Assembly (NCBI GenBank): GCA_018398815.1
Contig: CM031602.1
Span: 98,900,857-98,964,856, forward strand
From: Conus ventricosus
Lineage: Eukaryota > Mollusca > Gastropoda > Neogastropoda > Conidae
Reading direction: 5' to 3'
DNA: 64,000 nt
Position 1 is the stretch's first letter; each line of letters begins with the position of its first letter. Below, in pieces: positions 10,841 through 22,975 of the stretch. The position numbers and the translations under genes are program-made. Below the pieces are notes generated by a model. The model was not told where the DNA came from. It ran no database searches and saw only the letters and a list, made by a program, of their open reading frames with translations.

Positions 10841-12325
10841 CCCCTTTCTTTCCTTCTGATTGTTTCTTGTTCGTTCATTTAAAAATGGGTATAAAATTTT
10901 CTTCTTTTTTTTGTGCCTCTCCACTGGTTCCAATGCCTTGTTGTTCTGAATTAACGGTTATAGCATAAAGAGGGAAACTTACTGTGGATATCTAACTCGA
11001 AGATTTCCCTGGGTCATGGGGAAATCATTCCACGTTTTCAGTCCGAGTAGTAAAGTTAGTTTGTTTTTGTTTTTTTTCGATGGCATCAGCCGACATTATT
11101 GGATATGATGCTTGCTGGCGCAGTCAACCCGTACATGGTTCGGATTCCCTCCCTTGCTTCCTTGGAATCTGGATTTGGGGTTTTATTTGCGTGACGACAG
11201 CTTTGCGGTGAACCGGAGAAATAGTTGATATTTTTGTTGTGGTTGTTTTGAGTAGACGTGCATTGGAGGATGTGTGTACAAGGACATTTCTACACACCTA
11301 GTATGCATCGGTGCGGGTGGACATATCGTAGCCCGGGTTATAGCTTTCTGTTCCAGGGCTTTGGAACAAGTGGCCCGCAGCCTTAGTCTGGGCCTGGGAG
11401 GGACGAGCTGCCGCAGGACGTGGGGTCCTCGCTACAGGTGGGCAGCGTCATCAGGGGACCGCCGAGGAGAAGCCTGCACGGCCGGACTCGGACGGTTCTA
11501 CCACCCAGTCCCGGAACAGCCCGTCCGGCACTCTCCGTCCCCGTTGCTTCTCTCTTCCTTCCCCCCCCCCCCCCCCCCCCCAGTCCCGCGCTGCACCGCT
11601 TCAAGGGTTTTCGACTGCAGCGGCGCGGACTGGGGTGTGGAGTCGACGGGAGGAGTGCCAACCTTCACCAGCGCCATCTACACTACCATAGTTTTGCGTC
11701 GCCTCCAAACCGGTTCATCGCTCGTTCCGTCTCGTACGTGCATGTGATTTCTAATGAATCTGTCATTTAAAAACCAGCGTGCCCGTCATGGACGTCGCCT
11801 AAGTCCCAACGCCAAGACAGCGTAATAGACTAAACAGAGACCAGTTGCCCCACGCTGTGTCAAGCTGCGACTTTTGGTGTTCATCTGCAAAGGACAGCGA
11901 CGCCTACTGGTGTTGAACTCGCACAAACACCCACGAGTCGTATATTCACCTACTTATGTGCATTTGGAGAAGTCATTGGTTTTGTTATTGATATGATATG
12001 ATGATTGCGATTGAGTTAATATATGTATTCATATAGGTAATGTTGATGAGGAGACCCCCATGGTTTCCCTTGCCTGTTGTTTTCTCCTACTCGTTGCTAC
12101 AGGCCCCTGGCTGCGGCCGACTGAGGTCCCCAAAGTTTTTTTTTTTATTATACCCCTAGACTTCATACCCCAGAGGGCCTGTATGCAATATATATATATC
12201 CAAATGTTCCTGGCGTGTCGGTTAGACCCTTGGTGCCGCTTAGCAGTAATATCAATTAGCATTAAAAAGGTTCCCCTTTTGGATTGGGATCCTGAAGAGG
12301 CATTTGCTGTTCCGTCGTTGTGTTG
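10841..12325. other. Left-arm inner segment, almost identical to 24318-25795 inverted
   Basis: Apart from a few substitutions and homopolymer length differences this segment equals the reverse complement of 24318-25795. It includes a GC-rich, CpG-rich block (about 11330-11700) with a C21 run at 11561-11581. An open frame at 11274-11747 is Ser/Pro/Arg-rich and interrupted by the C run. It differs in frame from its mirror, so I do not call it a gene. A CpG-rich promoter or first exon is possible but unproven. Confidence 0.7.
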
Positions 12326-12432
12326 GAGGAGTGACTGGTGTGGTCAGCGTAGAGTCTGCTGCCGGTGATTGGGAGGGGGTGTTGCTGTCTTCCTGGGGAC
12401 CCTAGGGGTCGCTGGTGGGCACGTGACAATGT

Positions 12433-12478
12433 GCATGTGCGTGTGTGTGTGTGTGGTGTGTGTGTGTGTGTGTGTGTG

Positions 12479-12513
<35 letters not shown>
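12433..12513. repeat. (GT)n microsatellite
   Basis: An interrupted GT tract of about 80 bp just outside the end of the inverted repeat. Confidence 0.9.
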
Positions 12514-12514
<1 letters not shown>

Positions 12515-12693
12515 TTTTTTACACATGAATTTAACAGTTAATATCCTTCATGTGGATTAAACTTGGCAAGTGGTAAGTGTGCCAGCCATTCCACTTTTTC
12601 CCACAATCCGATCACTAAACAAAAGTATCATACATGTGTAATTAAAAATCATCCTATCCCAAGAAGACTACACAGAAAGAAAACACTGGCTCC

Positions 12694-12848
12694 TACACTG
12701 TCTGTTCTTTGGGAAAATACCACTGTCTGTTCACTGGCAAATACCACTGTCTGTTCACTGGCAAATACCACTGTCTGTTCACTGGCAAATACCACTGTCT
12801 GCTACATGGAAAATACCACTGTCTGTTCAATTGGTCCTCCTACTGTCT
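12694..12848. repeat. 24-bp minisatellite, about 6 copies
   Basis: Units begin 'actgtctgttcactggcaaa'. The period is a multiple of three, so one frame stays open with an eight-residue repeat. There is no other coding evidence. Confidence 0.85.
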
Positions 12849-12975
12849 GACTGTGTTTCCCTTTTTCCGCCGTAATTTTACTGACAGACGCACGAATCAA
12901 TAGATGGTGTTAAAAAACATAACCTCTTGAATGATGGTAGAAAGCGAATGCTTCACAACCACTGTGCAACACATG

Positions 12976-12980
12976 GTGTG

Positions 12981-13011
<31 letters not shown>

Positions 13012-13015
13012 TGTG

Positions 13016-13080
<65 letters not shown>

Positions 13081-13120
13081 TGTGTGGTGGTGGTGGTATG
13101 TGGTGGTGGTGGTGGTGGTG

Positions 13121-13152
<32 letters not shown>
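12976..13152. repeat. Compound microsatellite (GT)n-(GCGT)n-(TGG)n-(TAG)n
   Basis: Four different short tandem repeats follow each other without spacer: GT, about 16 GCGT units, TGG, then TAG. Confidence 0.95.
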
Positions 13153-13153
<1 letters not shown>

Positions 13154-13249
13154 CTTTAATTTTACGTCTTTTCACAAACTATGTGATATTAGACAAGAAA
13201 GGAGAGATAGACAGCAAATAGAGGAGATAGAGTTTGTTCATGTTGCATA

Positions 13250-13253
13250 CAAG

Positions 13254-13317
<64 letters not shown>

Positions 13318-13434
13318 TGTGTGTGATGTGAGTTGTGTGTGTGTGGTGTGCGCGTGTGTATCTCCAATGGTCAGGTCAGGACATACAGTCCAATCACACA
13401 TCATGTGTGTGTATCTCCAATGGTCAGGTCAGGA
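13250..13434. repeat. (GT)n plus 53-bp minisatellite, left side of LINE-B
   Basis: A GT tract, then two units with 'tatctccaatggtcaggtca' and 'acacatcatgtgt' (an inverted repeat around one base). The same array resumes at 16433-16620 on the other side of LINE-B. Confidence 0.85.
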
Positions 13435-16430
13435 CAGATTCAGATTCAGATTCAGATTCAGATTCAGTCATTTATTGTCTTTGAAAACCGTAACAGGTTT
13501 TATATAGACACAAAGAATAGTAGTAGTAGTTGTAGTAGTAGTAGTAGTAGTAGTATAGTAAGTAGTATAGTAGTAAAAATTAAATTAACTAACAACAAAT
13601 AACGAAGCGTTAAATGTAAGAAACTTGATAGCTATAAGACGAATTCTTACTTTTAAACATCTTGTTCTTGCTTGTATTGTTTCTGTCTATTAACAACTGC
13701 TGAACTGCTGACACTCATACACATAGTTTGCAACCTCGCTGATAACATTGTCATTCGATATTAAATTGGTGGGCAAACGCATTTTGTATTTTGTACTTGT
13801 CTTCACACGGTTAAAAAGTGTTTTCTTTAAATCCTTATATTTAATACAATTATCTTAGAAATAAATTTCAACTATATTACACCTCATACATAATCTTCTT
13901 TCTCTTGGCGTTTTAGTATATCTTGCCTTTTTCTATTTGTAGGTCGTGACAAGAGATTCTTAATTTACATAATGATTGTTTTTGGTGAAACGTTATGAAA
14001 GGATTTGCTAGGTATGGTTCCATTCTATAATCTCTAGTGATGCTGTTGTAAAATTTAAGCTTTGATTCTGTTTGTGACTTTCTTTTCTTCCAAAATGATA
14101 TGTCTTCAGTTTTCAATTTAGTTTGTACTACATGGCACAATTTATTAATACTAAAAGTATGCTGGTTATTCCAAACATGTTCCAATCCAATTAGGTGAAG
14201 AATGTGTTTAACAAATTTAAACCAAGGTGTTTGGTAAGTTTCATTGTTTAACATGCTTGTGTATATCATTTTGATAAGAGTGTTGTCTTCAGAATCCAAA
14301 ATATGGTACCAGAACTTTATAATCTGATGAATTATTGTTAAGCTAATTGGTGAACTTCCAAGCTCCCCAACAACAGCCAAGTTTGTAGCTTTTTTGTGGA
14401 CACCTAAGACTTGCTTAAAAAAACTTATGTTGGGTATGCTCATGAGGTAATCTATTCGAGAGGCACTCATTAAATATGTTTTCTAGAGTGAAATTTTTAC
14501 TTAATATTTATGCAATAAGGTAACCATACATCTGCGCCGTACATTATATTGGTGACACAAGACTATCAAATAATTTTAAAACAATTTGAAAATTAATATT
14601 TTCATTTCTAAACGCTCTTTTTAGGGTATATGTTGCTTTGTTGCCTTGCTTACTAAGATGTTCTGCTGCCATGTTAAGTTTTCCTGACTTATGAAAAATT
14701 ATTCCCAGATATTTGTATTGTTCTGCTGTTTCAATGAATTGTGTACACATTTAAAAAATAATCGAGTTTTGGGTTCTGTTTTAGAAAATATTATACTTTA
14801 GTTTTTTCAATGTTAATTTGCAAGCCCCACTCTCTACAATATAAATGTAATTTATCTAATTTTATTTGTAAACCTTGCTTAGATGTTGCGACGAGTATAC
14901 GATCATCTGCGTATAACAAAGTAGATATACACGTATTATTTGAAGGATCTAATGTTGGTGAATCAACATGTGGAATCCAGGTTGTTAAATCGTCTATAAA
15001 CATGTTGAAAAATGTTGGACTTAACGAGTTTCCTTGCAAAATTCCTCTTCGTATACAAACTGAATGGCAACTTCCATTTTTCCAGCAGAGTATATTTGTG
15101 TATTTGTGTACTTGTTTTAACCAAATTAAAGCATTTACCGTTGATGCCAAATCTTTGTAATTTCATTAATAATCGTGTGTGAGAAATATTATCAATGCTT
15201 TCTGAAAATCGACAAAACATGCATATAATCTTCCAGTACGCGATTTAATGTGTGGGTCTACTATACCTTTAAAATAAAGATATTGTCCGTAGTTCTATGG
15301 CCCTTTCTAAAACCTGCTTGTTCCTTAGATAAAGAATTGTTTGATTCTAAGTACATGTTTATTCTATTGTTAGTATTATGACATAAGACATTACTTAATG
15401 AACAATTAAGTGTGACTCCTCTGTAATTCTTGGGGTTCGATTTGTCTCCTCCTTATAAATAGGAACTGAAATGCCTTTTTTTCCATAAATCTGGATATTG
15501 ACCAGTTTGTAAGATTAAATTAAATAATATTTTCACTGTAGGTAATAGCTCTGAAATCCCTGCTTTTAGAATTCATTTCTTATTCCATCTATTCCTGGTG
15601 ATTTGTTCTTCTTTAATTTCTTAACAGTCTTTATAATTTCTGTATCAGAAATCTCATAATCTACATTAATATCATTCAAACCTGCTTTCATATCTTCCAT
15701 ATTTTGATTATCATTTGTGACACATTTTCTTGGTTCTCTAGTTCAACTTCTTTTCCTATTAATTTTTCGAGATGCGTGATCCATTTTTTAACAGGCAGTG
15801 AGTGTGTCTGTTCTTGAGTCTCCATGGTTTTGTAATTCTTTCAAGGTTTTCCAAACTGTATTTGATTTTCAGACAGTTTTTGTTTAATAAAGCTAATAAC
15901 TTAGCTTTGAATATTTTCTTTCTTTTTCTTTATCATTTTGTTGTATGCTTTTCCTTGCAATAAAATATTTCTGGTGAAGTCTTTTGTTAAATGGGTTTCT
16001 GTTTAAAGCGTTTAATAAAGATTTCGTTTCTCGACGATGTGATCTGCATCCTTGTCAAACCATTTTTTATTCTTTCTTGTCCTTTTCTTCCATGTTCTTG
16101 TTATTTTGTAGGTAATACTTGTTTACCCGCATCATTTAGCATTTGTGTGAGTCTTAACTACATTATTGACAGTTTTGGAAGAATTGATAGTTTTTTTTAT
16201 CGTCTAATGCGATATATTGTTATAGAATTCAAACGCATTTTCATTTCTGAGATATTAGTGCTCGTTGAAGTTTTATATCGATTTCTCATCCCAAAAGAAA
16301 ATAACATTTTCATCCTTAATTTGATGAGATTTGATGTCTGCACCTGTTTGGGGTTAGTTGCAACTCCGTATCATTTGGGATACCTTGATTAATTTCTTAT
16401 CAATATTGGGCAGTGGTCTGAATAATCTGT
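13435..16430 (-). mobile_element. LINE-B: non-LTR retrotransposon, minus strand, 5'-truncated
   Basis: Read on the minus strand, the 3' end is at 13435: a run of (AATCTG)n (13435-13468), preceded by a hairpin with stem AAAACC/GGTTTT (13484-13501). The reverse transcriptase lies between about 15780 and 13910. The 5' end near 16430 falls in AT-rich sequence without a recognisable endonuclease, so the element is probably 5'-truncated. It sits inside a 53-bp minisatellite, which flanks it on both sides. The 'YADD' catalytic box separates it from LINE-A and LINE-C, which have FADD. Confidence 0.8.
13910..15790 (-). pseudogene. LINE-B reverse transcriptase, frameshifted
   Basis: From high to low coordinates: 'KKNKSPGIDGI' near 15600, 'NPKNYRGVTLNCSLSNVL' near 15430, 'SKEQAGFRKGHRTTDNIF' near 15300, a palm motif A region split by a stop near 15220, 'GNSLSPTFFNMFIDDL' near 15010 and the catalytic YADD at 14902-14913. 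Next come 'INIEKTKV' (14800), 'QYKYLGIIFHKSGKLN' (14700) and a C-terminal segment 'LGVHKKATNLAVVGELGSSP' at about 14400-14340, ending near 13910. At least five frame changes or stops make it inactive. It would copy element RNA at the target nick. Confidence 0.8.
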
Positions 16431-16432
16431 TA

Positions 16433-16458
16433 GATGCAGTGCAATCACACATCGTGTG

Positions 16459-16543
<85 letters not shown>

Positions 16544-16620
16544 CTCCAATGGTCAGGTCAGGACATACAGTCCAATCACACATCATGTGTGTGTATCTCC
16601 AATGGTCAGGTCAGGACATG
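16433..16620. repeat. 53-bp minisatellite plus (GT)n, right side of LINE-B
   Basis: The same units and GT tract as 13250-13434, with the same order. The flanks are therefore about 180 bp of direct repeat around LINE-B. Confidence 0.85.
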
Positions 16621-16700
16621 CAGTCCAGTCACTTGCCAATCTGGTCTCCAGTCTTCCGTGTCAAAACACCCAGTGCTTCATGAACCAGATGCCGACTGTT

Positions 16701-17372
16701 TGACAGAACATCCACAAACATGTTTGTTGCAAAGACATCTTCTGAGGTGATCTCTATGACAGAATATCCACAAACATGTTTGTTGCAAAGACATCTTCTG
16801 AGGTGATCTCTATGGCAGAACATCCACAACATGTTTGTTGCAAAGACATCTTCTGAGGTGATCTCTATGACAGAACATCCACAAACATGTGTGTTGCAAA
16901 GACATCTTCTGAGGTGATCTCTATTACAGAACATCCACAAACATGTGTGTTGCAAACAATCATCTGAGGTGATCTCTATGACAGAACATCCACAAACATG
17001 TTTGTTGCAAAGACATCTTCTGAGGTGATCTCTATGACAGAACATCCACAAACATGTGTGTTGCAAAGACATCTTCTGAGGTGATCTCTATGACAGAACA
17101 TCCACAAACATGTTTGTTGCAAAGACATCTTCTGAGGGGATCTCTATGGCAGAACATCCACAAACATGTGTGTTGCAAAGACATCTTCTGAGGTGATCTC
17201 TATGACAGAACATCCCAAACATGCGTGTTGCAAAGACATCTTCTGAAGTGATCTCTATGACAAAACATCCACAAACATGTTTGTTGCAAAGACATCTTCT
17301 GAGGTGATCTCTATGACAGAACATCCACAAACATGTTTGTTGCAAAGACATCTTCTGAGGTGATCTCTATGG
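16701..17372. repeat. 56-bp minisatellite, 12 copies
   Basis: Twelve units, each with the perfect 14-bp palindrome ACAAACATGTTTGT (or a TGTGTGT variant) and 'gacatcttctgaggtgatct'. One unit is short (near 16950). Minus-strand frames of up to about 147 residues run through it only because stops are rare in the unit. Confidence 0.95.
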
Positions 17373-17616
17373 CCTGGAAGTGACCAGGGATTGGTACAGA
17401 CTTCCAAAAGACACACCATACAGTGGGGTGGGATAAGGGGAGGACGGGGAGGAAGGGCATGCTATGAACAAATGAGTTGGTGTCATCACTTGATCAAGGC
17501 GGACAATACTAGCGGTGAAGCTGGCTAAGACGACGGCGTGAAGCTGTCGAAGAACTCGTTGAAATGTAAATGTCACAACTTAATCTTCTTCCCCTTATTT
17601 CACGATACTGGACATT
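17373..17616. other. Unassigned spacer
   Basis: About 240 bp of non-repetitive DNA between the 56-bp minisatellite and a CT tract; nothing recognisable. Confidence 0.5.
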
Positions 17617-17656
17617 CTCTCTCTCTCTCTCCCTCTCCTCATCTCTCTCTCTCTCA

Positions 17657-17747
<91 letters not shown>

Positions 17748-17770
17748 GTGTGTGTGTGTGTTTGTCTGTC
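17617..17770. repeat. (CT)n-(GT)n microsatellite, 5' flank of LINE-C
   Basis: About 95 bp of CT then about 50 bp of GT, abutting the 5' end of LINE-C. Confidence 0.9.
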
Positions 17771-17823
17771 TGTGTCACGGTCGCTAAGCCGGACGGCCCT
17801 ACCAACCCCTACCCACGCCTATT

Positions 17824-18739
17824 ATGGGCCTGCTACTGATGCAGTCGGGGGACATCGAAGTGAAATCCAGGGCCTCAGGATCTTGATCAGAAACTGGATC
17901 AGCTCTCCCAGCAGATACAGACTGTGGTGAGTGGAATGAAGGAGCTGAAGAAACAAACTGCTTGTTCACACCACGCCACAGCACAAGACATGTCAACTAT
18001 CAAGAGCTCGTTGTCCACACTCAACGTATATGTCAAGAGCAACAGCAAAATATTGACTGTTTGATCAGAAAGGTGAAAGACTCTGAACAGCGTGTGCATA
18101 TCCTTCAGCAGAAAGTCGACCAGCTTCAGGCTAACGAACGGCGTAAGAACGTTAAAATAACCGGCATCAAAGAAGAAAGCACGGAATCTTCTGACTCGTT
18201 GCTTTCTACAGTGGTCCAAACTATGAACAAATATCTCGACTCAAATTGTTTCAAGAATGACGACGTCGACGAAGCTTACCGTGTTGGTAGACCGAGCAGT
18301 TCACGCGCTAGAACCCGTCATCGTCAGCTTCCGAAGATTTAATCACACGATGATGCTGATGAAGAACAAAGAAGCCAAAAAAATGATGGAGAAAGATGGC
18401 GTTAAGATTGGTCCTGACTACACGCCGCAACAACGTGAGCAGCTGAAGTCTTTGTGGGAGAACAACCAACGTGGCTACTTGAGACGAGGCAAGATCGTCG
18501 CTGCTGGGGTTGTTAATCCCCAGCCACGCCCCAGACCTAGCTACTCTGAAGCTGAAGCCGAAGAGGACATCGCAGAATCCAGGGGCATTGGGACGAGTCT
18601 GGCAGCATTACTCAATGACAAGTATAACCGAGACTGGGACTGGGACATGCAGAAGGAGGCAGAATTCATCCGTGAGCACCTCAGCAACTCAGGACTGCAG
18701 GACGACGACCTGAGGAGCCTGGCCCCCTCCTCAACGTGA
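17824..18739 (+). pseudogene. LINE-C ORF1: 2A motif (one-base insertion), coiled coil, RRM-like region
   Basis: ATG at 17824 starts MGLLLMQSGDIEV; one extra A (17863) then shifts the frame, after which N-P-G-P-Q (17864-17878) follows, so the 2A core is complete apart from that base. Next is a Gln/Leu-rich coiled coil (17880-18150) crossing a frame change near 18060, then 'RRKNVKITGI' (18140) and 'DVDEAYRVGRP' (18265). The frame shifts near 18300 to 'VIVSFRRF', 'YTPQQREQLKSLWE' and 'RGYLRRGKIV'. The order 'RR-N-V-I-GI ... RVG ... VIVSFRRF' is typical of LINE ORF1 RNA-binding domains. The C-terminus is acidic and ends at 18737-18739. Confidence 0.8.
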
Positions 18740-19190
18740 CCCCAAGGACAACAGCACTCAGCCCCCACCTCATCGACCGGACCATGACAACTCTACCGCC
18801 AATATGACCAATAGCGGCGACTTCCCTGCTCTTCAGCCAGCTACAACCAGCACAGCTGCTGCTACTGCACGAGTGCCTCTCGGGGGCGGCAGTGGTGGTA
18901 GTCGTCATCTGCAACAGTGTGCTGACCACATCACCATGGATGTGGAGTCGGGCGGAGGCACCGTTACTGATACCTTGCACCCAGCCGGTGCAGAGGTTGT
19001 CCAGCACGACTACCCCCGTGGCACCAGACACCTTGATGAAACGGAGTGGCTTCACGGCATTAGAGGTCATCCATCAGATTCCTGTGACGAGGTGGATCCT
19101 GTCCGCTCCCAGGTGCAGTCACACGTGGCAAATACAGACAGAACAACTACGTTTCGATTCTCCACGGGCATCTCCGACCCTTGATGCCTG
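18740..19190 (+). other. LINE-C inter-ORF region
   Basis: A 127-codon frame (18804-19184) rich in Thr, Ser and Gly with no recognised domain; possibly a frameshifted tail of ORF1. It contains 'SGDFPALQPAT', a phrase common in linker regions. Confidence 0.45.
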
Positions 19191-19283
19191 ACGCCATGGC
19201 CAGCCCGTGTTGACAACAAACATGCACCAACACATACACTCGCAAGTACACACAGGCCTACACATGCTAGTACACCTACTCTT

Positions 19284-22200
19284 TTGAAGATACTGAATTA
19301 TAATGTTATGGGAATTGCAAATAAGGTAAGCAACCGTGACTTTATCAGTTTCCTAAACACTTATGACATAATATGTTTAACAGAAACCTTTGTAGGTGAT
19401 AGTTTTGAAATGAATGTTATGAAAGATTTTGTATTATTTTCAGCACCGGCTAAGAAACTTAGTAGAAAGGTAGGAAAAGTGGAGGAGTGATGGTTCTGGT
19501 GCGTAACTGTTTCACTAATTATTTTAAACGCATCAGTGTGAACCTTGACAACTTGTCGTGTTAGAAATGTCAGCTAACCATTTTGCTTCTGAAAAACCAG
19601 TTATGTGCATTTTCTTTTACATTCCTCCTCGGGACTCACCTGCATACGCTCAGTCCGATATGGGCGTTTGGTATTGATTTAATCGAACACTGTTTAGCAG
19701 TGCTGATAGAGAAAAAATCAGATTTCTATATTTTGTTATGTGGCGATTCAAATGCTCGAACGGGTGAGGACAACAGCCGTGAACTTGGCACAAACTGGAC
19801 AGCGAGTGGTGTTGAAAATGACTACCTGGAAAGAACTTCGCAAGATTTGGAATTCAATCACTTTGGTTTGCAGTTGCTCAGCATGTGTGACGCTATACAA
19901 TGCTCAGTTCTTAATGGTGCTACCCCGCTTTCCCTTTGATGATAGTTTCACTTATGTATCAACAACAGGATCAAGTACAATAGACTATTTTGTGTTGTCA
20001 AATGACCTATGTATTGAGAATGTTCTAGATTCATTGACAGTTGAAACTGCCTGTGTAGAGTCCGATCACTTGCCTGTGTCCCTGGTTCTTAAAGTAGCAT
20101 TGCCATTTACCACGAGAAGTGATCACTGTGCCAGGGCTCAGTGGGTTTATAAGTATGTGTGGAATGCGGAAGAAACAGATACGTTCCTTAAATGCTTTCT
20201 TAGCGTTGATACACAAGCTAAATTAAATACAGCTGTTAGGTTGATTAATGTTGATATAAACTTGGCGCTTCAGGTATTTGTAGATTGTTTGACTAGTTCC
20301 AGTGTTTGTATGAAAAAGAAAGTTAAACTGGGCGGGCCCCTTACTAATGAGACATGGTTTGACAAAGATTGCTCTCATACTCGTAAGGAAACCAGATTGA
20401 AACTTCGATCATTTATGCGCACGCGTGACCCCAGGTGACAGGCACACATATGTTGAGGCACGTAAAGAATACAAATCACTTTTGGAACATAAATGTAAAC
20501 GATTCAAGGCGGATAAAGCCCAGCTCCTCTCAGATACTTTGCACAATCCTAAAATGTTTTGGAAAGAGTTAAAGGCGTGCTCCGGTCTGTCAAGAAAGCA
20601 GACCACCCCAAAGAGCATCTCGACATATGAAATGGCAGAATCATTTTATGAATGTATTCCAGTCTAATCTGGCTGATCAAACGAGCAACTTTAATCTGCC
20701 ACCTACAAATGCCAATGTACAGCTTGACCCGCTAGACGATAAAATCACAATTGATGAGGTACAAAGAGCTATAACGTCGTTGAAAAACGGAAAGTCAAGT
20801 GGCCAAGATGAAATTCTTGCTGAAATGCTGAAAACAGCGGGAACCCACGTTGTCCACTTTTTGACTGAATACTTCAACAATATTTTTGATAAAGGCCAGT
20901 ACCCTGAAATGTGGTCAAGTGCTGTAATAGTCCCCATTTTTAAAAAAGGCAACCCCCGTGTCACCGACAATTATAGGGGAATATCGCTTCTGAGCTTACT
21001 TGGTAAATGCTACACCTCAATCCTCAATAAAAGACTTTACAACTGGCTGGAAGCGAATGAAAAAAATTGGAGAAACGCAGGCAGGTTTTTAGACGAGGTT
21101 ATTCAACCTCAGATCACGTATTTACGTTGTATGCTTTAAACGCAGAAGTACTTGTCTAGACCTGGTGGTAAGCTTTATGTCGCCTTTATCGATCTCCAAA
21201 AAGCGTTTGATACAATTAAGCGTGACACTCTGCTTGGGTCATTACACAGGGCAGGTGTATCATTCAAATTTTTGAACGCAATCAAGGCAATTTATCTGAA
21301 GGTGACTGCATGTGTTAGAGTTCAAAATGAAGTCACCGAAGCTTTGAATGTCCCCAAAGGCTTGCGCCAAGGTTGTGTCCTTAGTCCAACTTTCTTTGCT
21401 GTAATTATTAATGAGCTTGCAGAACATGTCACCGGATTCGGCAAACATGGTATCCAGTTACTACCAGACCTTGTTGAACTTTTTATTTTGCTGTTTGCTG
21501 ATGACCTAGCATTATTGTCATGTTCGCCTAGTGGCCTACAGCGCCAGCTCGATTGTGTATGTAAAATGTGCACCAAACTCGGACTAACTGTAAATATTGA
21601 CAAAAGCAAGATCATGGTTTTCAGGAAGGGAGGGTATCTAGGAAGGCATGAAGCATGGTCCATCAATGGTACTAACATTGAAGTTGTAAATAGTTATGTG
21701 TATTTAGGCTTTACATTTACCACGTCAATGAATATGTGCAACAGTGTAAAGCAGCTTGCAGTCAAAGGTAAAAAGTCCTTGTTTGGGGTTCTAAAAGCTC
21801 ACAGCTCTCTCAACCAAATGACAAGAAAAACCTTTTTTAAAATATTTGATACCCTGATTCAACCTGTTTGTTGTACACTGCTGAGATATGGAGTATCTTG
21901 GTAAAGGACGATCCTACTGAAAAAATTCACTTGTTTGCCTGCAAAAGATATCTTAACGTGGCCCTACGAACACCAAACCTAATGGTTTATGGTGAGCTCG
22001 GCAGACACCCTCTCATTATCAATGGTTTTTGAAAACTTTGAAATTTTGGTTCAGATTGTTAGATATGAATGATAAGCGCTTACCTAAGCAAGCATACAGG
22101 ATGCTCATGAATTTAGACTTAAACGGCAAACGGAACTGGGTATCAGAATTGAGGTTTTTACTGAATAGAACTGGTTTTGGATTTGTATGGCTTGCTCAGG

Positions 22201-22552
22201 GAGTGGGTGATGTGAATCGATTTTGTAATGTCTTCAAACGGAGACTCCTTGATATGAACCGCCAAGACTGGGAGCACAATTTGACTACCAGTGACCGTTA
22301 TGTTCTCTACAGAGACTTCAAATCTGACCTGTGTCCGGAAGTTTATTTAGGTTGTATAAAGCAGAAATGTTTCAGAGACGCTTTAATTAGATTCCGAATG
22401 GGCATAACTAATTTGAAAGTGCATTTTAACAGATATGTTAAACCTGGGGTGACTGTTGATAATAACTGCCCTTTTGTCCAGGTGCAATTGAGAACGAAAC
22501 ACATTTTTTGTTCCGATGCAAACAATATGATAGTATCAGGCATGTACATATG
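19284..22552 (+). pseudogene. LINE-C ORF2: APE endonuclease plus reverse transcriptase, frameshifted
   Basis: The endonuclease starts MKILNYNVMGI at 19284 (catalytic Asn), then 'CLTETF' (near 19375, catalytic Glu), 'LCGDSNARTG' (near 19735), 'STIDYFVLS' (near 19975) and 'ESDHLPVSL' (near 20060, Asp-His pair), so all active-site residues are present. Frame changes occur near 19480, 19570 and 19930. The RT includes 'GKSSGQDEI' (20790), 'TDNYRGISLLSLLGK' (20962), 'FIDLQKAFDTIKRD' (21184), 'GLRQGCVLSPTFF' (21360) and the catalytic FADD at 21494-21505. After that come 'NSYVYLGFTFTTS' (21690) and the C-terminal part, in another frame, 22029-22552. Breaks near 20400, 21060-21140, 21890 and 22010 inactivate it. 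Confidence 0.88.
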
Positions 22553-22975
22553 AAGAATATAGCGCCTTGCAATGAATGGAGACAGTTTTCACATTTGATG
22601 TCAACTCATAGTGAAGTCAAAATAAGGCAATTGGCTTGGTATGTCTTTAAATGTTTTGAGATTCGTGACAAACCGTAAGTTTGCTTGAAATGTATTCGAG
22701 GACATTTTGTCCCGGTTCAGTATATGTGCTTTGAACATTGTGATCTCCTCCCCCCACCACCCACACCCCTATGCCCTACCCCTTCCATCCCCGTTACCCC
22801 CCCCCCCCCCCCTCCTGCCCCCTCCCCCCTCCTGTCTCTACGCATGCAATGTTCAATCGTCTCCAATTTATGTAAAAATGTCAACTCATGAAATGGGCCA
22901 AGGCCTGAATTCATTAAAATTATTCATTCATTCATTCATTCATTCAATTCATTCATTCATTCATTCATTATTCAT

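Noticed and set aside
9523..10933. Reading frames of 350-450 codons crossing the N gaps (also at 23.3-24.4 kb and 61.1-62.3 kb)
   Set aside because: They consist mostly of unknown bases.
11274..11747. Proline/serine-rich gene in the arm inner segment
   Set aside because: Crosses a C21 run; the mirror copy needs a different frame; no recognisable domain.
13250..16620. LTR retrotransposon (LINE-B with 180-bp direct repeats at its ends)
   Set aside because: The repeats are a minisatellite plus (GT)n, the RT is of LINE type and the 3' end has a LINE-style hairpin and repeat tail.
16701..17372. CRISPR array (regular 56-bp units with palindromes)
   Set aside because: Whole units repeat with no unique spacers; eukaryotic context; no cas genes.
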